This document shows, one piece after another, positions 1 through 9,215 of a stretch of 30,920 nucleotides of DNA. A model generated the notes under the pieces. That model was not told the DNA's origin and searched no databases. It saw nothing but the letters and a program-made list of their open reading frames with translations. Positions within the stretch are counted from its first letter, which is position 1; each line of letters starts with the position of its first letter. This stretch comes from Cyanobium sp. M55B138 (GTDB lineage: Bacteria; Cyanobacteriota; Cyanobacteriia; PCC-6307; Cyanobiaceae). The position numbers were made by a program, and so were the translations under genes. The stretch lies in assembly GCA_018400215.1 (NCBI GenBank), contig JAGYNF010000002.1:1-30920 (forward strand), given 5' to 3'.

Positions 1-1251
1 ATCGTCGAGCAGCTGCAGCAGGGCCTCGTTCCAACTGAAGGGCAGATCGGCGGGCAGCAGGGCCTCGCTCCAGCGCCAGTGGGCCTGGATCTCGGCCGGC
101 GGCTCACTGATCAGATCGTGATGGTTGATGGGGGTGTCGTCGGCCAGGGCGCTGGCGGGCACCTCGGCGGCCACCTGGCCGTGCTGGAGCACCCGCACGA
201 TGTTGTCTTCCAGCACCCGGCCCACCACAGCGGCCTGCAGGCCCCAACGGGTGAAGCGCTCCATCAACGCCTGCTCGCGGCCGGGTTTCACCACGAACAG
301 CATCCGCTCCTGGGATTCGCTGAGCAGGAACTCGTAGGCGGTCATGCCGGCCTCACGGGCGGGCACGCGGTCGAGATCGAGCTCGATGCCCAGGCCCCCC
401 TTGGCGGCCATCTCCGAGCAGCTGCAGGTGAGGCCGGCGGCGCCCATGTCTTGCGCGGCCACCACATCACCGCTCTGAAAGGCCTCCAGGCAGGCCTCGA
501 TCAGGCCCTTCTCGAGGAAGGGATCGCCCACCTGCACGGCGGGGCGGTCATCGAGGGAGGCCTCGGTGAGCTCGGCGCTGGCAAAGCTGGCGCCACCCAT
601 GCCATCGCGGCCGGTGGTGCTGCCCACGTACACCACCGGATAGCCCACCCCCTCGGCGCCGGAGCAGACGATCTGCTCGGTTTCCATCAGCCCCAGGGCC
701 ATGGCGTTCACGAGCGGGTTGCCGGAGTAGCTGGCATCGAAGGCCACCTCACCGCCCACGGTGGGCACGCCCACGCAGTTGCCGTAGTGGGCGATGCCGG
801 CCACCACCCCCTCCATCAGACCCACGTTGCGCTCGTCCTCCAGGGGCCCAAAGCGCAGGGCGTTGAGCAGGGCGATCGGCCGGGCGCCCATGGTGAAGAT
901 GTCGCGCAGGATGCCGCCCACGCCCGTGGCCGCCCCCTGGAACGGCTCCACGGCCGAGGGGTGGTTGTGGCTCTCGATCTTGAAGGCCAAGCGCTGGCCC
1001 TCGCCCAGATCCACCACGCCGGCGTTCTCGCCCGGACCCACCAGGATGCGGGGGCCGCTGGTGGGGAAGCCCTGCAGCAGGGGCCGCGAGTTGCGGTAGC
1101 AGCAGTGCTCCGACCACATCACCCCGAACATGCCCAGCTCAGCCCGGTTGGGGGCGCGGCCCAGACGGCGGCAGATCTCGTCGTAGTCGGCCTGGCTGAG
1201 GTTTTCCTTCTTCAGCGCCGCCGCGACGGCGTACTCAGGGGCTGCAACCAC
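1..1251 (-). CDS. purL: Phosphoribosylformylglycinamidine synthase subunit PurL (3' end cut by window edge)
   Basis: PurL makes formylglycinamidine ribonucleotide from FGAR, ATP and glutamine-derived ammonia in de novo purine synthesis, in the cytoplasm. The minus frame is open for 417 codons from a GTG at 1251 to the window edge. It shows family blocks in order: [18 protein letters not shown] near residue 45, [18 protein letters not shown] (with the active-site His region) near residue 95, then [12 protein letters not shown] and [13 protein letters not shown]. About half of the usual 740-780 residues of the small, PurS/PurQ-dependent form is present. The GTG start is chosen because a GAAGG lies about seven bases upstream and the N-terminus resembles picocyanobacterial homologues as I recall them. 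The preceding gene ends at 1290, leaving 38 bp, so it is probably co-transcribed with dnaN and the PRC-barrel gene. Confidence 0.95.
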   Translation of the reverse strand, partial: MVAAPEYAVAAALKKENLSQADYDEICRRLGRAPNRAELGMFGVMWSEHCCYRNSRPLLQGFPTSGPRILVGPGENAGVVDLGEGQRLAFKIESHNHPSAVEPFQGAATGVGGILRDIFTMGARPIALLNALRFGPLEDERNVGLMEGVVAGIAHYGNCVGVPTVGGEVAFDASYSGNPLVNAMALGLMETEQIVCSGAEGVGYPVVYVGSTTGRDGMGGASFASAELTEASLDDRPAVQVGDPFLEKGLIEACLEAFQSGDVVAAQDMGAAGLTCSCSEMAAKGGLGIELDLDRVPAREAGMTAYEFLLSESQERMLFVVKPGREQALMERFTRWGLQAAVVGRVLEDNIVRVLQHGQVAAEVPASALADDTPINHHDLISEPPAEIQAHWRWSEALLPADLPFSWNEALLQLLDD

Positions 1252-1289
1252 GGCCGGGCCTTCGGATCGCTCCAGTGTGGCTGAGCGCC

Positions 1290-2057
1290 TCAGACCCAGG
1301 GATCGTCCTGGCGCTCCTCCCCCTGCTCCGGCCCATCCCAACTGTCCTGATCCCAGGGCTCAGGTCCCGTCCAGTCGTCAGCATCCGGGGGGACCTCATC
1401 GGCGGGCAGCTCGGACTGCCAATCCGCCAGCCGCGATGCCGCCGCATCCCAGGGCGGCTCCTCCAACCAGCCCTCCAACCGCGATTCAAACCGCTCCCCC
1501 ACCTGCTGCACCTGCTCGCGCCACTGGCGGGAACGGCGCCAAAACTCCTGGCGCACGCTGGCCCGTGCCATGGGGAGGTCATCCAGGCTGGCCAGGGCTG
1601 TGCAGACGCGACCCGGCTGTTGGTCGACGATGCGCTCAGGGGCCAGGCGCCAGCGGCTGCTGCCGGGCAAACGCGGATCACTGCGGCTCACCAGGTAATC
1701 GCCGATGCGGCCCGTGGCCAGGTCGAGGACCGCATCCACCACGGTGGCGATCGGCTGCTGCTGGCGATCCAGCAGGGCCGCATCGATCAAGGTCGGCAGA
1801 CGCTCCACCGTCTCCTGGTCGGTCTCGGCGGGGTCCCCCTGCACCTGCACCTCCAGGTCGAGCAGGGCAGCGAGTTGGTCGAGACGCCACACCGCACGCC
1901 GGTTGCCAAACATCGACGGACGGCTCACCCAGCCCAGCACCCGATGCACCGGCGGATGCATCCACACCATCACCCCCTGGCCGTGCTCCAGCCCCTGATC
2001 GCAACGCACGCGACGCTTCAGCAAATCGCTGAGCAACAGCTGCTCGGGGAGGGCCAA
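1290..2057 (-). CDS. PRC-barrel-like conserved cyanobacterial protein between dnaN and purL
   Basis: This 255-residue soluble protein has no recognisable enzyme motif. Residues about 8-60 ([13 protein letters not shown] through [12 protein letters not shown]) and about 115-150 ([19 protein letters not shown]) each look like a PRC-barrel segment, a fold used for binding and localisation. The C-terminal 60 residues are Trp/Asp/Glu/Pro-rich and probably disordered. The start is a TTG only five bases after the dnaN stop, which suggests translational coupling; there is no ATG near the N-terminus. I recall the same slot between dnaN and purL being occupied by a hypothetical protein in Prochlorococcus and marine Synechococcus. 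The gene call is firm; the fold is an inference from sequence pattern and the function is unknown. Confidence 0.85.
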   Translation of the reverse strand: MALPEQLLLSDLLKRRVRCDQGLEHGQGVMVWMHPPVHRVLGWVSRPSMFGNRRAVWRLDQLAALLDLEVQVQGDPAETDQETVERLPTLIDAALLDRQQQPIATVVDAVLDLATGRIGDYLVSRSDPRLPGSSRWRLAPERIVDQQPGRVCTALASLDDLPMARASVRQEFWRRSRQWREQVQQVGERFESRLEGWLEEPPWDAAASRLADWQSELPADEVPPDADDWTGPEPWDQDSWDGPEQGEERQDDPWV

Positions 2058-2062
2058 GGCGG

Positions 2063-3214
2063 TCAGGCGCGGATCTGCACCGGCATCACCAGATAGGTGA
2101 AGTCGGCTTCATCGAGGGGGCGCAACACCACGGGGGTGGTGGGCCCATTGCAGTGGATCACCACCTGCTCCGACCCCATCACCTTGAGGCCATCGAGCAG
2201 GTAGCGCACGTTGAAGGCGATCTGGATCGGTTCACCCTGGATCTCGGCCGCCAGGGCCTCGGAACCACTGCCCACGTCCTGGGCATCGGCCTGCAGCTGC
2301 AACTGGCCGAGGCCGGCCTCCGTGCTCAGTTTCACCACGTTGTTGTGCTGGTCAGCGAGCACCGCCACCCGCTCCAGGGCCGACACCAGGGCCCGCCGAT
2401 CCACGCTGATGCTGCGGTTGAAGCTGTCGGGAATGAGCTGGCCGTAGTTGGGGTAGGTGCCATCCAGGCTGCGGCTGGTGAGCACCTGGTCGGCCCAGAG
2501 AAACACCACCTGGCCGCGATCACAAAAGAGGCTGAGGGGCTCCTCAGACTGCCGACCGGAAAGCAGACGCTCCAGCTCCCGCAGGGAGCGGGCCGGCACC
2601 GTGACCGCAAAGGGTTCAGCCTCCTCCACCTCCAGGGCATTGCCGCGACCGGCATGGCGCAGCCGCAGCACCGCCAGACGGTGGCCATCGGTGGCCGCAC
2701 ATTCCAGAGCCTCACCGCCCAGGTTGAGGTGCACACCCGTGAGCAGTTGTTTGGCCTCATCACCACTGCTGGCGAACAGGGTGGCCCGCAGGCCCTTCAC
2801 CAGGGCTTCCGCCTCCAGCCGAATCGGCTGGCCGGTCTGCACCAGGGGAAGATCGGGAAAATCCTCCGCTGGCATGCCCCGCATCTGGTAGGAGCCGGAA
2901 ATGCTGGTGAGCTCCACCTGTTCGCCCGCCTCCGGACAGTGGAGGGTGATAGGGCTGTTGGCGGACAGGCGCGCCACGATTTCGCTGAACAGACGCGCCG
3001 GCAGGGTGATGGCTCCGCTGGCCTCCACCTGGGCGGGGATGCTGGTTTGGATGCCGAGGCTCAGGTCAAAGCCCGTGAGGCTGAGGCGCCCCGTGCCGGC
3101 ATCGGCGGTGAGCAGCACATTCGCCAGAACCGGATGGGTGGGGCGTGCGGCCACCGCCCGACTCACCAGCTGAAGGCTGGCGTTGAGTTCCGACTGGGAG
3201 CAGACCAGCTTCAT
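2063..3214 (-). CDS. dnaN: DNA polymerase III beta subunit (sliding clamp)
   Basis: DnaN forms the ring-shaped dimer that tethers DNA polymerase III to DNA. The 383-residue product opens with MKLVCSQSELNASLQLVSRA and has the three-fold clamp layout, including PTHPVLANVLL near residue 27, the mid-domain block GVHLNLGGEALECAATDGHRL near residue 160 and the C-terminal VVLRPLDEADFTYLVMPVQI that closes the clamp. Length is slightly above the E. coli protein (366). The ATG at 3214 is the natural start. It heads a minus-strand group with the PRC-barrel protein and purL. Its 5' side faces the 430-bp gene-free region that carries DnaA-box-like motifs, and an A/T-rich patch there (about 3320-3350) could also supply its promoter. 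Confidence 0.98.
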   Translation of the reverse strand: MKLVCSQSELNASLQLVSRAVAARPTHPVLANVLLTADAGTGRLSLTGFDLSLGIQTSIPAQVEASGAITLPARLFSEIVARLSANSPITLHCPEAGEQVELTSISGSYQMRGMPAEDFPDLPLVQTGQPIRLEAEALVKGLRATLFASSGDEAKQLLTGVHLNLGGEALECAATDGHRLAVLRLRHAGRGNALEVEEAEPFAVTVPARSLRELERLLSGRQSEEPLSLFCDRGQVVFLWADQVLTSRSLDGTYPNYGQLIPDSFNRSISVDRRALVSALERVAVLADQHNNVVKLSTEAGLGQLQLQADAQDVGSGSEALAAEIQGEPIQIAFNVRYLLDGLKVMGSEQVVIHCNGPTTPVVLRPLDEADFTYLVMPVQIRA

Positions 3215-3598
3215 GGGGCGTGCTGCGGGGCCTGGGAAGGTCCGTACGGGCCCTCCACGCTTCCACAGGGTGGGCTAATCCGCAACATCGGTTCCCCGGC
3301 CCACCGCCATTCTTCCACTGTTTAAAAAGAAGTCTAGAAAATCAAATCAAACCCGTAGTCGTAGGGCCTGGGGGAAGTGGGGAAAATTGGCAAACCGCTT
3401 TTCATGCCAAGGTTTTTGCTGGCAGCAGGGCTGGGGACAAGCCTGGGCCAAATGGGGACTCGCGAGCCATTTCCGCCGATTCCCGGGCCTGGGGAAAACA
3501 ACAGAGGCTCGCCTCTGGAATTTGACGCCGCCCATTCCCCAGGTTTGCTGGCGTTTTCCCAGCTGTTTCAGCAGACGGTTTGGCCGCTGGTTGGCAGC
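3215..3598. other. Candidate replication origin / dnaN upstream region
   Basis: This is the main part of the only stretch above 300 bp without a gene. It contains two identical TGGGGAAAA 9-mers (3378-3386 and 3490-3498), each one base from the reverse complement of the cyanobacterial DnaA box TTTTCCACA. Looser relatives are GCTTCCACA at 3259-3267, TCTTCCACT at 3311-3319, TGGGGACAA at 3432-3440 and CATTCCCCA at 3533-3541. An A/T-rich patch at about 3320-3350 (TTTAAAAAGAAG followed by AAAATCAAATCAAA) stands out in GC-rich surroundings and could be an unwinding element. A 7-bp-arm hairpin, CAGAGGC-TC-GCCTCTG, lies at 3502-3517. In Synechococcus elongatus the origin lies beside dnaN. Assignment is inference; no box matches the consensus exactly. 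Confidence 0.5.
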
Positions 3599-3621
3599 AA
3601 AAAACCCCCCGGCTGGGGGGT
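3599..3621 (-). terminator. Rho-independent terminator of thrC
   Basis: Read on the minus strand, CCCCCC (from 3620-3615), the loop AGCC and GGGGGG (3610-3605) form a six-pair G/C stem followed by a run of six T (3604-3599). It begins 24 bases after the thrC stop codon and is a textbook intrinsic terminator. It would keep thrC transcription out of the candidate origin region. Confidence 0.85.
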
Positions 3622-3644
3622 GGTTGCATCCGTGGGCAGGGGGG

Positions 3645-4763
3645 TTAGAAGCCCATCACCTGGGCCACCTTGGCGGTGTCCGCCTCCAGGCCGGTATGGA
3701 ACCGGGCTTCGTTGTGCTCGATGGCGGTGGTGGGGTCTTTGAGGCCATTGCCGGTGAGCACGCACACCACCGTGGCGCCGGTTGGAACCGTGTCTCGGCA
3801 CTGGAGCAGCCCGGCCACGGAGGCGGCACTGGCGGGTTCACAAAACACCCCCTCGCCGCTGCCCAGCAGTTTGTAGGCCTCGATGATTTCGGCATCGGTC
3901 ACGGCCATGAAGTCACCGTTGCTGTCCTGCCGCACCCGCAGGGCCTTCTCCCGATTCACCGGATTGCCAATGCGGATGGCGGTGGCAATGGTGTCGGGCT
4001 GTTCCACCGTGTGGCCCAGCACCAGGGGGGCTGAGCCGGCGGCCTGGAAGCCCAGCATCCGCGGCAGGCGGCGGCAGTGGCCGGCATCGCGGTATTCGTT
4101 GAAGCCCATCCAATAGGCGCTGATGTTGCCCGCATTGCCCACCGGGATGCACAGCCAATCGGGTGCCTCCCCGAGGGCATCCACCACCTCAAAGGCGGCG
4201 GTTTTCTGCCCCTGGAGCCGGTAGGGGTTCACCGAATTGACCAGGGTCACGGGATATTGATCAGCCACCTCGCGCACGATCGCCAAGGCCCGGTCGAAGT
4301 TGCCCTGCACGGCGATCACCTCGGCGCCGTAGAGCAAAGCCTGGGCCAGCTTGCCCTGGGCCACATAGCCATCGGGAATCAACACGAAGGCCCGCATGCC
4401 GCCCCGGCGGGCGTAGGCGGCGGCGGCGGCAGAGGTGTTGCCGGTGCTGGCGCAGATCACGGCTTCTGAGCCCGCTTCCTTGGCCTTGGAAATGGCCATG
4501 GTCATGCCCCGATCCTTGAAGGAGCCGGTGGGGTTGAGGCCGTCGTATTTGAGGAACACCTTCACCCCCCGCCCGATCCGCTCGGCGATCGTGGGGGCGG
4601 GGATCAGCGGCGTGGCCCCCTCGCGCAGGGTGATCACCGGGGTCTTCTCACTCACCGGCAGCCAGGATCGATAGGCCTCAATCAGGCCTGGCCAGTCCTG
4701 CAGGGTGGGCTTGGCGAAGCCAGGTCCCAAGCCCAGGCGCCGCAGGGTTTGGAGCAGGGGCAA
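3645..4763 (-). CDS. thrC: Threonine synthase
   Basis: ThrC converts O-phosphohomoserine to threonine with PLP. The 372-residue product has the PLP-lysine motif [11 protein letters not shown] (Lys about 83), the [13 protein letters not shown] phosphate/PLP loop near 106, the [17 protein letters not shown] block near 178 and [10 protein letters not shown] near the C-terminus. These fit a fold-type II PLP enzyme of the short bacterial threonine synthase class. The start is uncertain: no ATG or GTG precedes the conserved core, so a TTG at 4763 is used without a clear ribosome-binding site, and the frame is open further upstream past the end of the preceding gene. It lies 28 bp behind the DUF1400-type gene on the same strand and ends in a strong terminator. 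Confidence 0.95.
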   Translation of the reverse strand: MPLLQTLRRLGLGPGFAKPTLQDWPGLIEAYRSWLPVSEKTPVITLREGATPLIPAPTIAERIGRGVKVFLKYDGLNPTGSFKDRGMTMAISKAKEAGSEAVICASTGNTSAAAAAYARRGGMRAFVLIPDGYVAQGKLAQALLYGAEVIAVQGNFDRALAIVREVADQYPVTLVNSVNPYRLQGQKTAAFEVVDALGEAPDWLCIPVGNAGNISAYWMGFNEYRDAGHCRRLPRMLGFQAAGSAPLVLGHTVEQPDTIATAIRIGNPVNREKALRVRQDSNGDFMAVTDAEIIEAYKLLGSGEGVFCEPASAASVAGLLQCRDTVPTGATVVCVLTGNGLKDPTTAIEHNEARFHTGLEADTAKVAQVMGF

Positions 4764-4791
4764 GGGAACGGAGACTGTAGCTAGGGCGAAT

Positions 4792-5415
4792 CTACGGCGC
4801 CGCCTGGGAGCTCTGCTGGGGGGCGTTGTTGTTGTTGCGCAGCCCGTCGAGGGGGGATTCGGAGAAGAACCGCACCAGTTCGGTCACGGAGCTGGCTTTT
4901 TCGATCACGGCCATCAGGGCTGGAATGTTCACCTCCAGCTCCTGGGTTGGATAGGCCTGCAGGAAGGACATTGCCGAGAGGGAGCCATCTCCGTTCACCA
5001 CCCCCATCACCAGGGCCGAGCGCAGGGCAGGTACCCCCATCTCCGAGGCCTTGAGGGGATAGACCACCTGGGCCAGGCGATCCAGCACAGCTTCACCGAT
5101 GCGGGTGTTGAGCAGTCGGCTCACCAGGGTGACCGGCAGGCTGATCGACTGGTTCAGCAGCTCCTGCATCTCAGTGGGGCTCTGCTCACTGAAGCGCAGC
5201 AGGTCTGACAGGAGCCCCCGGGCCTCTCCGGTTTCGGCCAGCCATTCCAGGTCGGCCACCGGGATGGAGCGGCGAAAGGCGCCGCTCACGAACACAAGGT
5301 TTTCAGCTGCCTGGGCATTTGGACTGCCGAAGCCGATGGCCAGGTTCAAACCCAGGCCCAGCACGACTGCGGGAAGCAAGGCCAGCAGGCGCCGGCGACG
5401 GGAGCGTCGATTCAT
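4792..5415 (-). CDS. Secreted DUF1400-type protein, stand-alone
   Basis: The 207-residue product begins with an Arg-rich n-region ([15 protein letters not shown]), a hydrophobic core and a cleavage-like site after AQA near residue 36, so it is probably exported to the periplasm or thylakoid lumen. The mature part resembles the cyanobacterial DUF1400 domain: [41 protein letters not shown], and [20 protein letters not shown]. The last block matches, loosely, LTLLSFLRALPGESVTVDLP in the hydrolase fusion at 12776-14239, so the two genes seem to carry the same domain. There is no GxSxG hydrolase motif here. It ends with an Asn/Gln-rich tail. It sits 20 bp after the ABC1 kinase gene and 28 bp before thrC. 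Function unknown. Confidence 0.82.
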   Translation of the reverse strand: MNRRSRRRRLLALLPAVVLGLGLNLAIGFGSPNAQAAENLVFVSGAFRRSIPVADLEWLAETGEARGLLSDLLRFSEQSPTEMQELLNQSISLPVTLVSRLLNTRIGEAVLDRLAQVVYPLKASEMGVPALRSALVMGVVNGDGSLSAMSFLQAYPTQELEVNIPALMAVIEKASSVTELVRFFSESPLDGLRNNNNAPQQSSQAAP

Positions 5416-5435
5416 GGGGAAACCGTAGATGGAAC

Positions 5436-7385
5436 TCAGGCGCTGGCCACCGCCGGAAACGCTACCGCTGGCGGGCCTGGGGGCCGGTCTGAATTCACCA
5501 ACACATCACGCAAGAGGCGCACGATGCTTCGTTCGGCAAGGCCCTTGGCCAGGTCGAAGCCCATCCGCCGCAGTTGGGGTTCCCCCAGCAGCCGGGGCAG
5601 GCGCCGCAGCAGCAGCTGGGGTTCAAAACCTGGCAGTGCCTGCAGGATGGCCAGCAGCTGGCGGATGGGTTCGAGCTCCAGCATCGGGTCCTTGGCCCGC
5701 TCCAGCCGCTGGTGGCGCAGGCCAGGGGGCTGCAGCTGGGTGGGCAGGCGTTTGCCGAGCCGCAGGGTTGTTTGCCAGGCCACGGAGTCCACCTGTTGCA
5801 CCGCCGCATCCACCAACTGCTGGCGCAGCAGGCCGCCGTTGGCGGAGAAGAGAAAATCGAGCACCTGGTCGAGCAGGCTGTCGAGATCGAGTTGGCTGCC
5901 CATGGCCGCGCTGGCGATCAGGTTGTCCAGGCGCTGCCAGCGAAACACCTCGCCGTCGAACAGCATTTCTTTGAGGCTTTGGCGCAGGCTGGGATCGGGA
6001 TCCTCCATCAACCGCCGGGCGAAGTAGGGATAGGCGGCACCGAGGATTTTGAAGTCGGAGTCCACGCTCAGGGCGATGCCCTCCAGCGTGACCAGGGAGC
6101 GGATGATCAGGGCGTAGTAGGGCGGAACCTGGAAGGGAAAGCGATACATCACGCCACTGAGATCGTCGGTGACGGCTTTGAAATCCATGCGGCTGACCCC
6201 CATCTCCAGGGCCTGGCCGAACACACTTTCAAAGGCTGGAACAATCGGCTCCAGATTCACATCCTCGGCGAGGAAGCCAAGGTTCACAAAGTCTTTTGAG
6301 AGCTTGCCGAAATTGCGGTTCACCAGGTGCACCACCGCCTGGATCAGGCCGGTGCGGCTCTCACGGCTCACCTCGCTCATCATGCCGAAATCCAGGTAGG
6401 CCAGGCGGCCATCCGGCAGGGCCAGCAGGTTGCCGGGGTGGGGATCGGCATGGAAAAAGCCATGCTCCAGCAGTTGCTGCAGGCTGCAGTTCACCCCCAC
6501 AGTCACCAGCTCGTCGGGGTCGACGCCCATGGCGCGCACCGCCTCGAGGTTGGTGAGCTTCACCCCTTCGATCCATTCCATTGTGAGCACCCGGCGGCTG
6601 GTGGCCTCGTGGTAGATGCGGGGTACGGCGATGCGGGGGTTACCGGCGTGCAGCTTGGCGAAGGCCTCGGCGTTGCTGGCCTCATTGAAGTAATCCATCT
6701 CCTCGAACACCCGCTTGCCCAGCTCATCGATCAGGGCCACCAGGTCGGAGCGGATCAGACCCACGTTGCGGTTGAGCCAGGCGGCGATATTGCGCACGAT
6801 GTAGAGATCGAGCGTGATCTGCTCGCGCAGACCGGGCCGCTGCACCTTCACGGCCACGGCCTGCCCCCCCTTGAGCACCCCTTTATGCACCTGGCCGAGG
6901 GAGGCGGCGGAGATGGGCTCCCGGTCCAACTGCTCGTAGATGGCCGTGATCGGCGCGCCCAGATCCTCCTCAATGCAGGCCATCGCCAGGGCCGAATCAA
7001 AGCCAGGCAGCTGATCCTGCAGTTGGGCCAGCTCCTCCAGCAGCACCGGCGGCACGATGTCGGGCCGGGTGGAGAGGGCCTGGCCAGCCTTGATGAAGGC
7101 CGGGCCGAGGGAGGCGACCAGATCGGCGGCCTCCCGGGCCCGGACCCGGGCGTGCTCGGGATCCTTGAGGCGCTGGGTGAGCCAGTCGATGCCCACCCCC
7201 AGCAGAAAGAGGCTGATTGGGATCAGGGTTTGCCACAGGCGCCGCAGTAGCCGCTGGGGGTGGCCGGCGTAGATCCGGGTGATGGTGGCCGGGTTGTACT
7301 CCAGCAGGCCGGCAGCCTCGATGAAATCACCCACGTCGTTGGAGGGCATCGCCGCGTTGGAGGCCTCAGCAAGCGTGCGATCCAT
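5436..7385 (-). CDS. ABC1/AarF (UbiB-type) atypical protein kinase-like protein
   Basis: The ABC1/UbiB family consists of atypical kinase or ATPase proteins tied to quinone and isoprenoid-lipid metabolism. In the 649-residue product the KxGQ signature AFIKAGQALSTRPD lies near residue 99, the loop AASLGQVHKG near 162, the ATP-binding lysine in AVKVQRPG near 180, HADPHPGN near 313 and the metal-binding DFG near 334. A hydrophobic stretch near residues 54-69 (IPISLFLLGVGIDWL) could anchor it to a membrane. I use the ATG at 7385; a TTG three codons upstream (7394) is possible. It is divergent from recN across about 110 bp. Plants and cyanobacteria have several ABC1K paralogues and the substrate of this one cannot be read from sequence. 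Confidence 0.93.
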   Translation of the reverse strand: MDRTLAEASNAAMPSNDVGDFIEAAGLLEYNPATITRIYAGHPQRLLRRLWQTLIPISLFLLGVGIDWLTQRLKDPEHARVRAREAADLVASLGPAFIKAGQALSTRPDIVPPVLLEELAQLQDQLPGFDSALAMACIEEDLGAPITAIYEQLDREPISAASLGQVHKGVLKGGQAVAVKVQRPGLREQITLDLYIVRNIAAWLNRNVGLIRSDLVALIDELGKRVFEEMDYFNEASNAEAFAKLHAGNPRIAVPRIYHEATSRRVLTMEWIEGVKLTNLEAVRAMGVDPDELVTVGVNCSLQQLLEHGFFHADPHPGNLLALPDGRLAYLDFGMMSEVSRESRTGLIQAVVHLVNRNFGKLSKDFVNLGFLAEDVNLEPIVPAFESVFGQALEMGVSRMDFKAVTDDLSGVMYRFPFQVPPYYALIIRSLVTLEGIALSVDSDFKILGAAYPYFARRLMEDPDPSLRQSLKEMLFDGEVFRWQRLDNLIASAAMGSQLDLDSLLDQVLDFLFSANGGLLRQQLVDAAVQQVDSVAWQTTLRLGKRLPTQLQPPGLRHQRLERAKDPMLELEPIRQLLAILQALPGFEPQLLLRRLPRLLGEPQLRRMGFDLAKGLAERSIVRLLRDVLVNSDRPPGPPAVAFPAVASA

Positions 7386-7470
7386 GGCAGCCAATCGGGG
7401 AGGGGGGTGCGGTTGGGGGAACCGACACGTGTTCCCTTTTAAACGAAACGCACCCTCGCTACGGTTCCGG

Positions 7471-7484
7471 CGTACATCTGTTCC
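7471..7484 (+). promoter_or_regulatory. LexA-like SOS box upstream of recN
   Basis: CGTACATCTGTTCC fits the cyanobacterial LexA box consensus RGTACNNNDGTWCB (recalled from published regulon work) at 13 of 14 positions; only the first purine is missing. The dyad GTAC-N4-GTTC ends 14 bases before the recN GTG, where a bound repressor would block transcription or initiation. It lies in the gap shared with the divergent ABC1 kinase gene. The link to SOS control is inferred from motif and target. Confidence 0.6.
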
Positions 7485-7498
7485 ACTGGGGGACCGGC

Positions 7499-9187
7499 GT
7501 GCTCACCGGACTGCGCCTCGAGAACATCGCCCTGATTGAGCGGTTGCAGCTGGAGTTCAGCGCTGGTCTCACGGTGCTTACCGGCGAGACCGGAGCCGGC
7601 AAGTCGCTGCTGCTCGATGCCCTCGATGCCCTGCTCGGCGGTGCGGCCGCCACGGCGGGTCCGCGGCTGTTGCGCCAGGGCGCCGGCCGCGGCTTGATTG
7701 AAGCCACGTTCGGCCTGACGCCGCCGCTGCAGACGTGGCTGGAGCAGCAGCAGCTGGAGGCCGATGACGGCGAGGTGCTGCTCAGCCGCGAATGGCGGCT
7801 CACGGAGGGGCGGCTCAACAGCCGGCACCGGCTCAATGGCGTGGCGGTGAACCGGGCCCAGATCCTGGAGTTGCGGCCCCTGCTGCTGGATCTCACCGTG
7901 CAGGGTCAGACCCAGCAGTTGGCCCGGCCGGGGCAGCAGCGGCGCTGGCTCGACCGCTTCGGCGGTGAGGCGGTGCAGCAGTGCCTTGCGCCAGTGCCGT
8001 CAGCCCACCGCCACTGGAAGCAGGCTGCTGCCGCCCTGGAGGGGGCGCAGGCCAACTGGAGCCAACTGGAGCAGGAGCGGCAGTGGCAACAGCAGTTGCT
8101 GGAGGATCTGGAAGCAGCCCAGCTGGCCGATCCAGCGGAGCGGGCGCAGTTGGAGGTGGAAGAAAATCGCCTGGCCCACGGCGTGCGGCTGCAGGAGGGG
8201 GTGATGACCCTGTTGGGCCGGTTGGTGGAGGGAGCCGAGGGGGTTCCCTCGGTGCTCGATCACCTGGCGGCCTGTGAGGCGGAGCTGGCCCAGATGTTGG
8301 CGGTGGATTCCGCCGTGGCGGAGCTGGTGGCTCGCTGCAGCGATGGCCTGGCCCAGTTCCAGGATCTGGCCCGGGAGCTGGATCGTTATGGCGCCGCCCT
8401 GGAGAGCGATCCGGCCAGCCTTGCTGCCCTGCAAGAGCGAATCAGCCAACTCAAGGCGCTCGAGCGCCGCCACGGCAAGGACCTGGCCGACTTGATCGCC
8501 TGGCGGGATCAGCTGCGTCAGCAGCTGGCGCCCGGTGGTGGCGAGGCTTCGCTGCAGGCCCTGGCGGCGGCGGAGCTCTCGGCGCGGCGCCAGCGGGACC
8601 AGGCCAACGCCGCCCTGGGGGCCGCCCGCCAGACCGCCGCCCGCCAGCTGGAGCAGCAGTTGATGGAGGCGTTGCGGCCCATGGGGCTGGCCAATGTGCG
8701 CTTTGCCGTGGCGATTGACCCCACCAGCGCCAGTGAGGAGGGGGCCGATGCGGTGCAGTTTTTGTTCTCGGCCAACCCTGGCCAACCCCTGGCCCCCCTG
8801 GCGGAGGTGGCTTCCGGCGGTGAGATGAGCCGCTTTCTACTGGCGTTGAAAACCTGCCTGGCGGCGGCCGATCCCCATGTCACCTTGCTGTTTGATGAGA
8901 TCGACAGCGGCGTGAGCGGCCGGGTGAGCGGTGCGATGGCGGTCCTGCTGCGCCGCCTGGCCGAGCAGCGCCAGGTGTTCTGCGTGACCCACCAGCCCCT
9001 GGTGGCCGCCGCGGCCGACCATCACCTGCTGGTGGCCAAGGACGTGCGCGATGGTCTCACCCACACGCGGGTGTCCCACCTGCGGGACACCCAGGCCCGC
9101 CAGGCCGAGCTGGCCGAGCTGGCCGGCGGCAACAGTGGCGAGGCCCGCAGCTACGCCGCCAGCCTGTTGGAGCAGGTTGGTCACTGA
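7499..9187 (+). CDS. recN: DNA repair protein RecN
   Basis: RecN is an SMC-like ATPase that gathers and holds broken DNA ends for RecA-dependent double-strand break repair. The 562-residue product has Walker A GETGAGKS at residues 29-36, a long Gln/Glu/Leu-rich coiled-coil middle (about residues 150-370), the ABC signature ASGGEMSRFLLALK near 438 and Walker B TLLFDEIDSGVSG near 460, followed by the VTHQPLVAAAADHH switch region. The length is the family norm. It starts at GTG 7499 with GGGGGA a few bases upstream; the N-terminus MLTGLRLENIALIE fits homologues. A LexA-like box lies just upstream. The next gene, uvrA, is also a repair gene on the same strand, 56 bp away. Confidence 0.97.
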   Translation: MLTGLRLENIALIERLQLEFSAGLTVLTGETGAGKSLLLDALDALLGGAAATAGPRLLRQGAGRGLIEATFGLTPPLQTWLEQQQLEADDGEVLLSREWRLTEGRLNSRHRLNGVAVNRAQILELRPLLLDLTVQGQTQQLARPGQQRRWLDRFGGEAVQQCLAPVPSAHRHWKQAAAALEGAQANWSQLEQERQWQQQLLEDLEAAQLADPAERAQLEVEENRLAHGVRLQEGVMTLLGRLVEGAEGVPSVLDHLAACEAELAQMLAVDSAVAELVARCSDGLAQFQDLARELDRYGAALESDPASLAALQERISQLKALERRHGKDLADLIAWRDQLRQQLAPGGGEASLQALAAAELSARRQRDQANAALGAARQTAARQLEQQLMEALRPMGLANVRFAVAIDPTSASEEGADAVQFLFSANPGQPLAPLAEVASGGEMSRFLLALKTCLAAADPHVTLLFDEIDSGVSGRVSGAMAVLLRRLAEQRQVFCVTHQPLVAAAADHHLLVAKDVRDGLTHTRVSHLRDTQARQAELAELAGGNSGEARSYAASLLEQVGH

Positions 9188-9215
9188 ACCCGGGCCCCTG
9201 GCCTGCAAGTCCCCA

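Noticed and set aside
79..1284. 401-residue plus-strand open frame over purL
   Set aside because: Its His/Gly/Ala-rich translation is the typical mirror of a GC-rich gene on the other strand; the minus frame is clearly PurL.
3220..4034. Plus-strand frames across the dnaN-thrC spacer (3220-3525, 3377-3742, 3387-4034)
   Set aside because: They have low-quality composition, cross the thrC terminator or run antisense into thrC, have no ribosome-binding site and resemble no known family.
4764..4791. NtcA site (GTA-N8-TAC) ahead of thrC
   Set aside because: A GTA and a TAC occur in opposite halves, but 13 bases separate them instead of eight.
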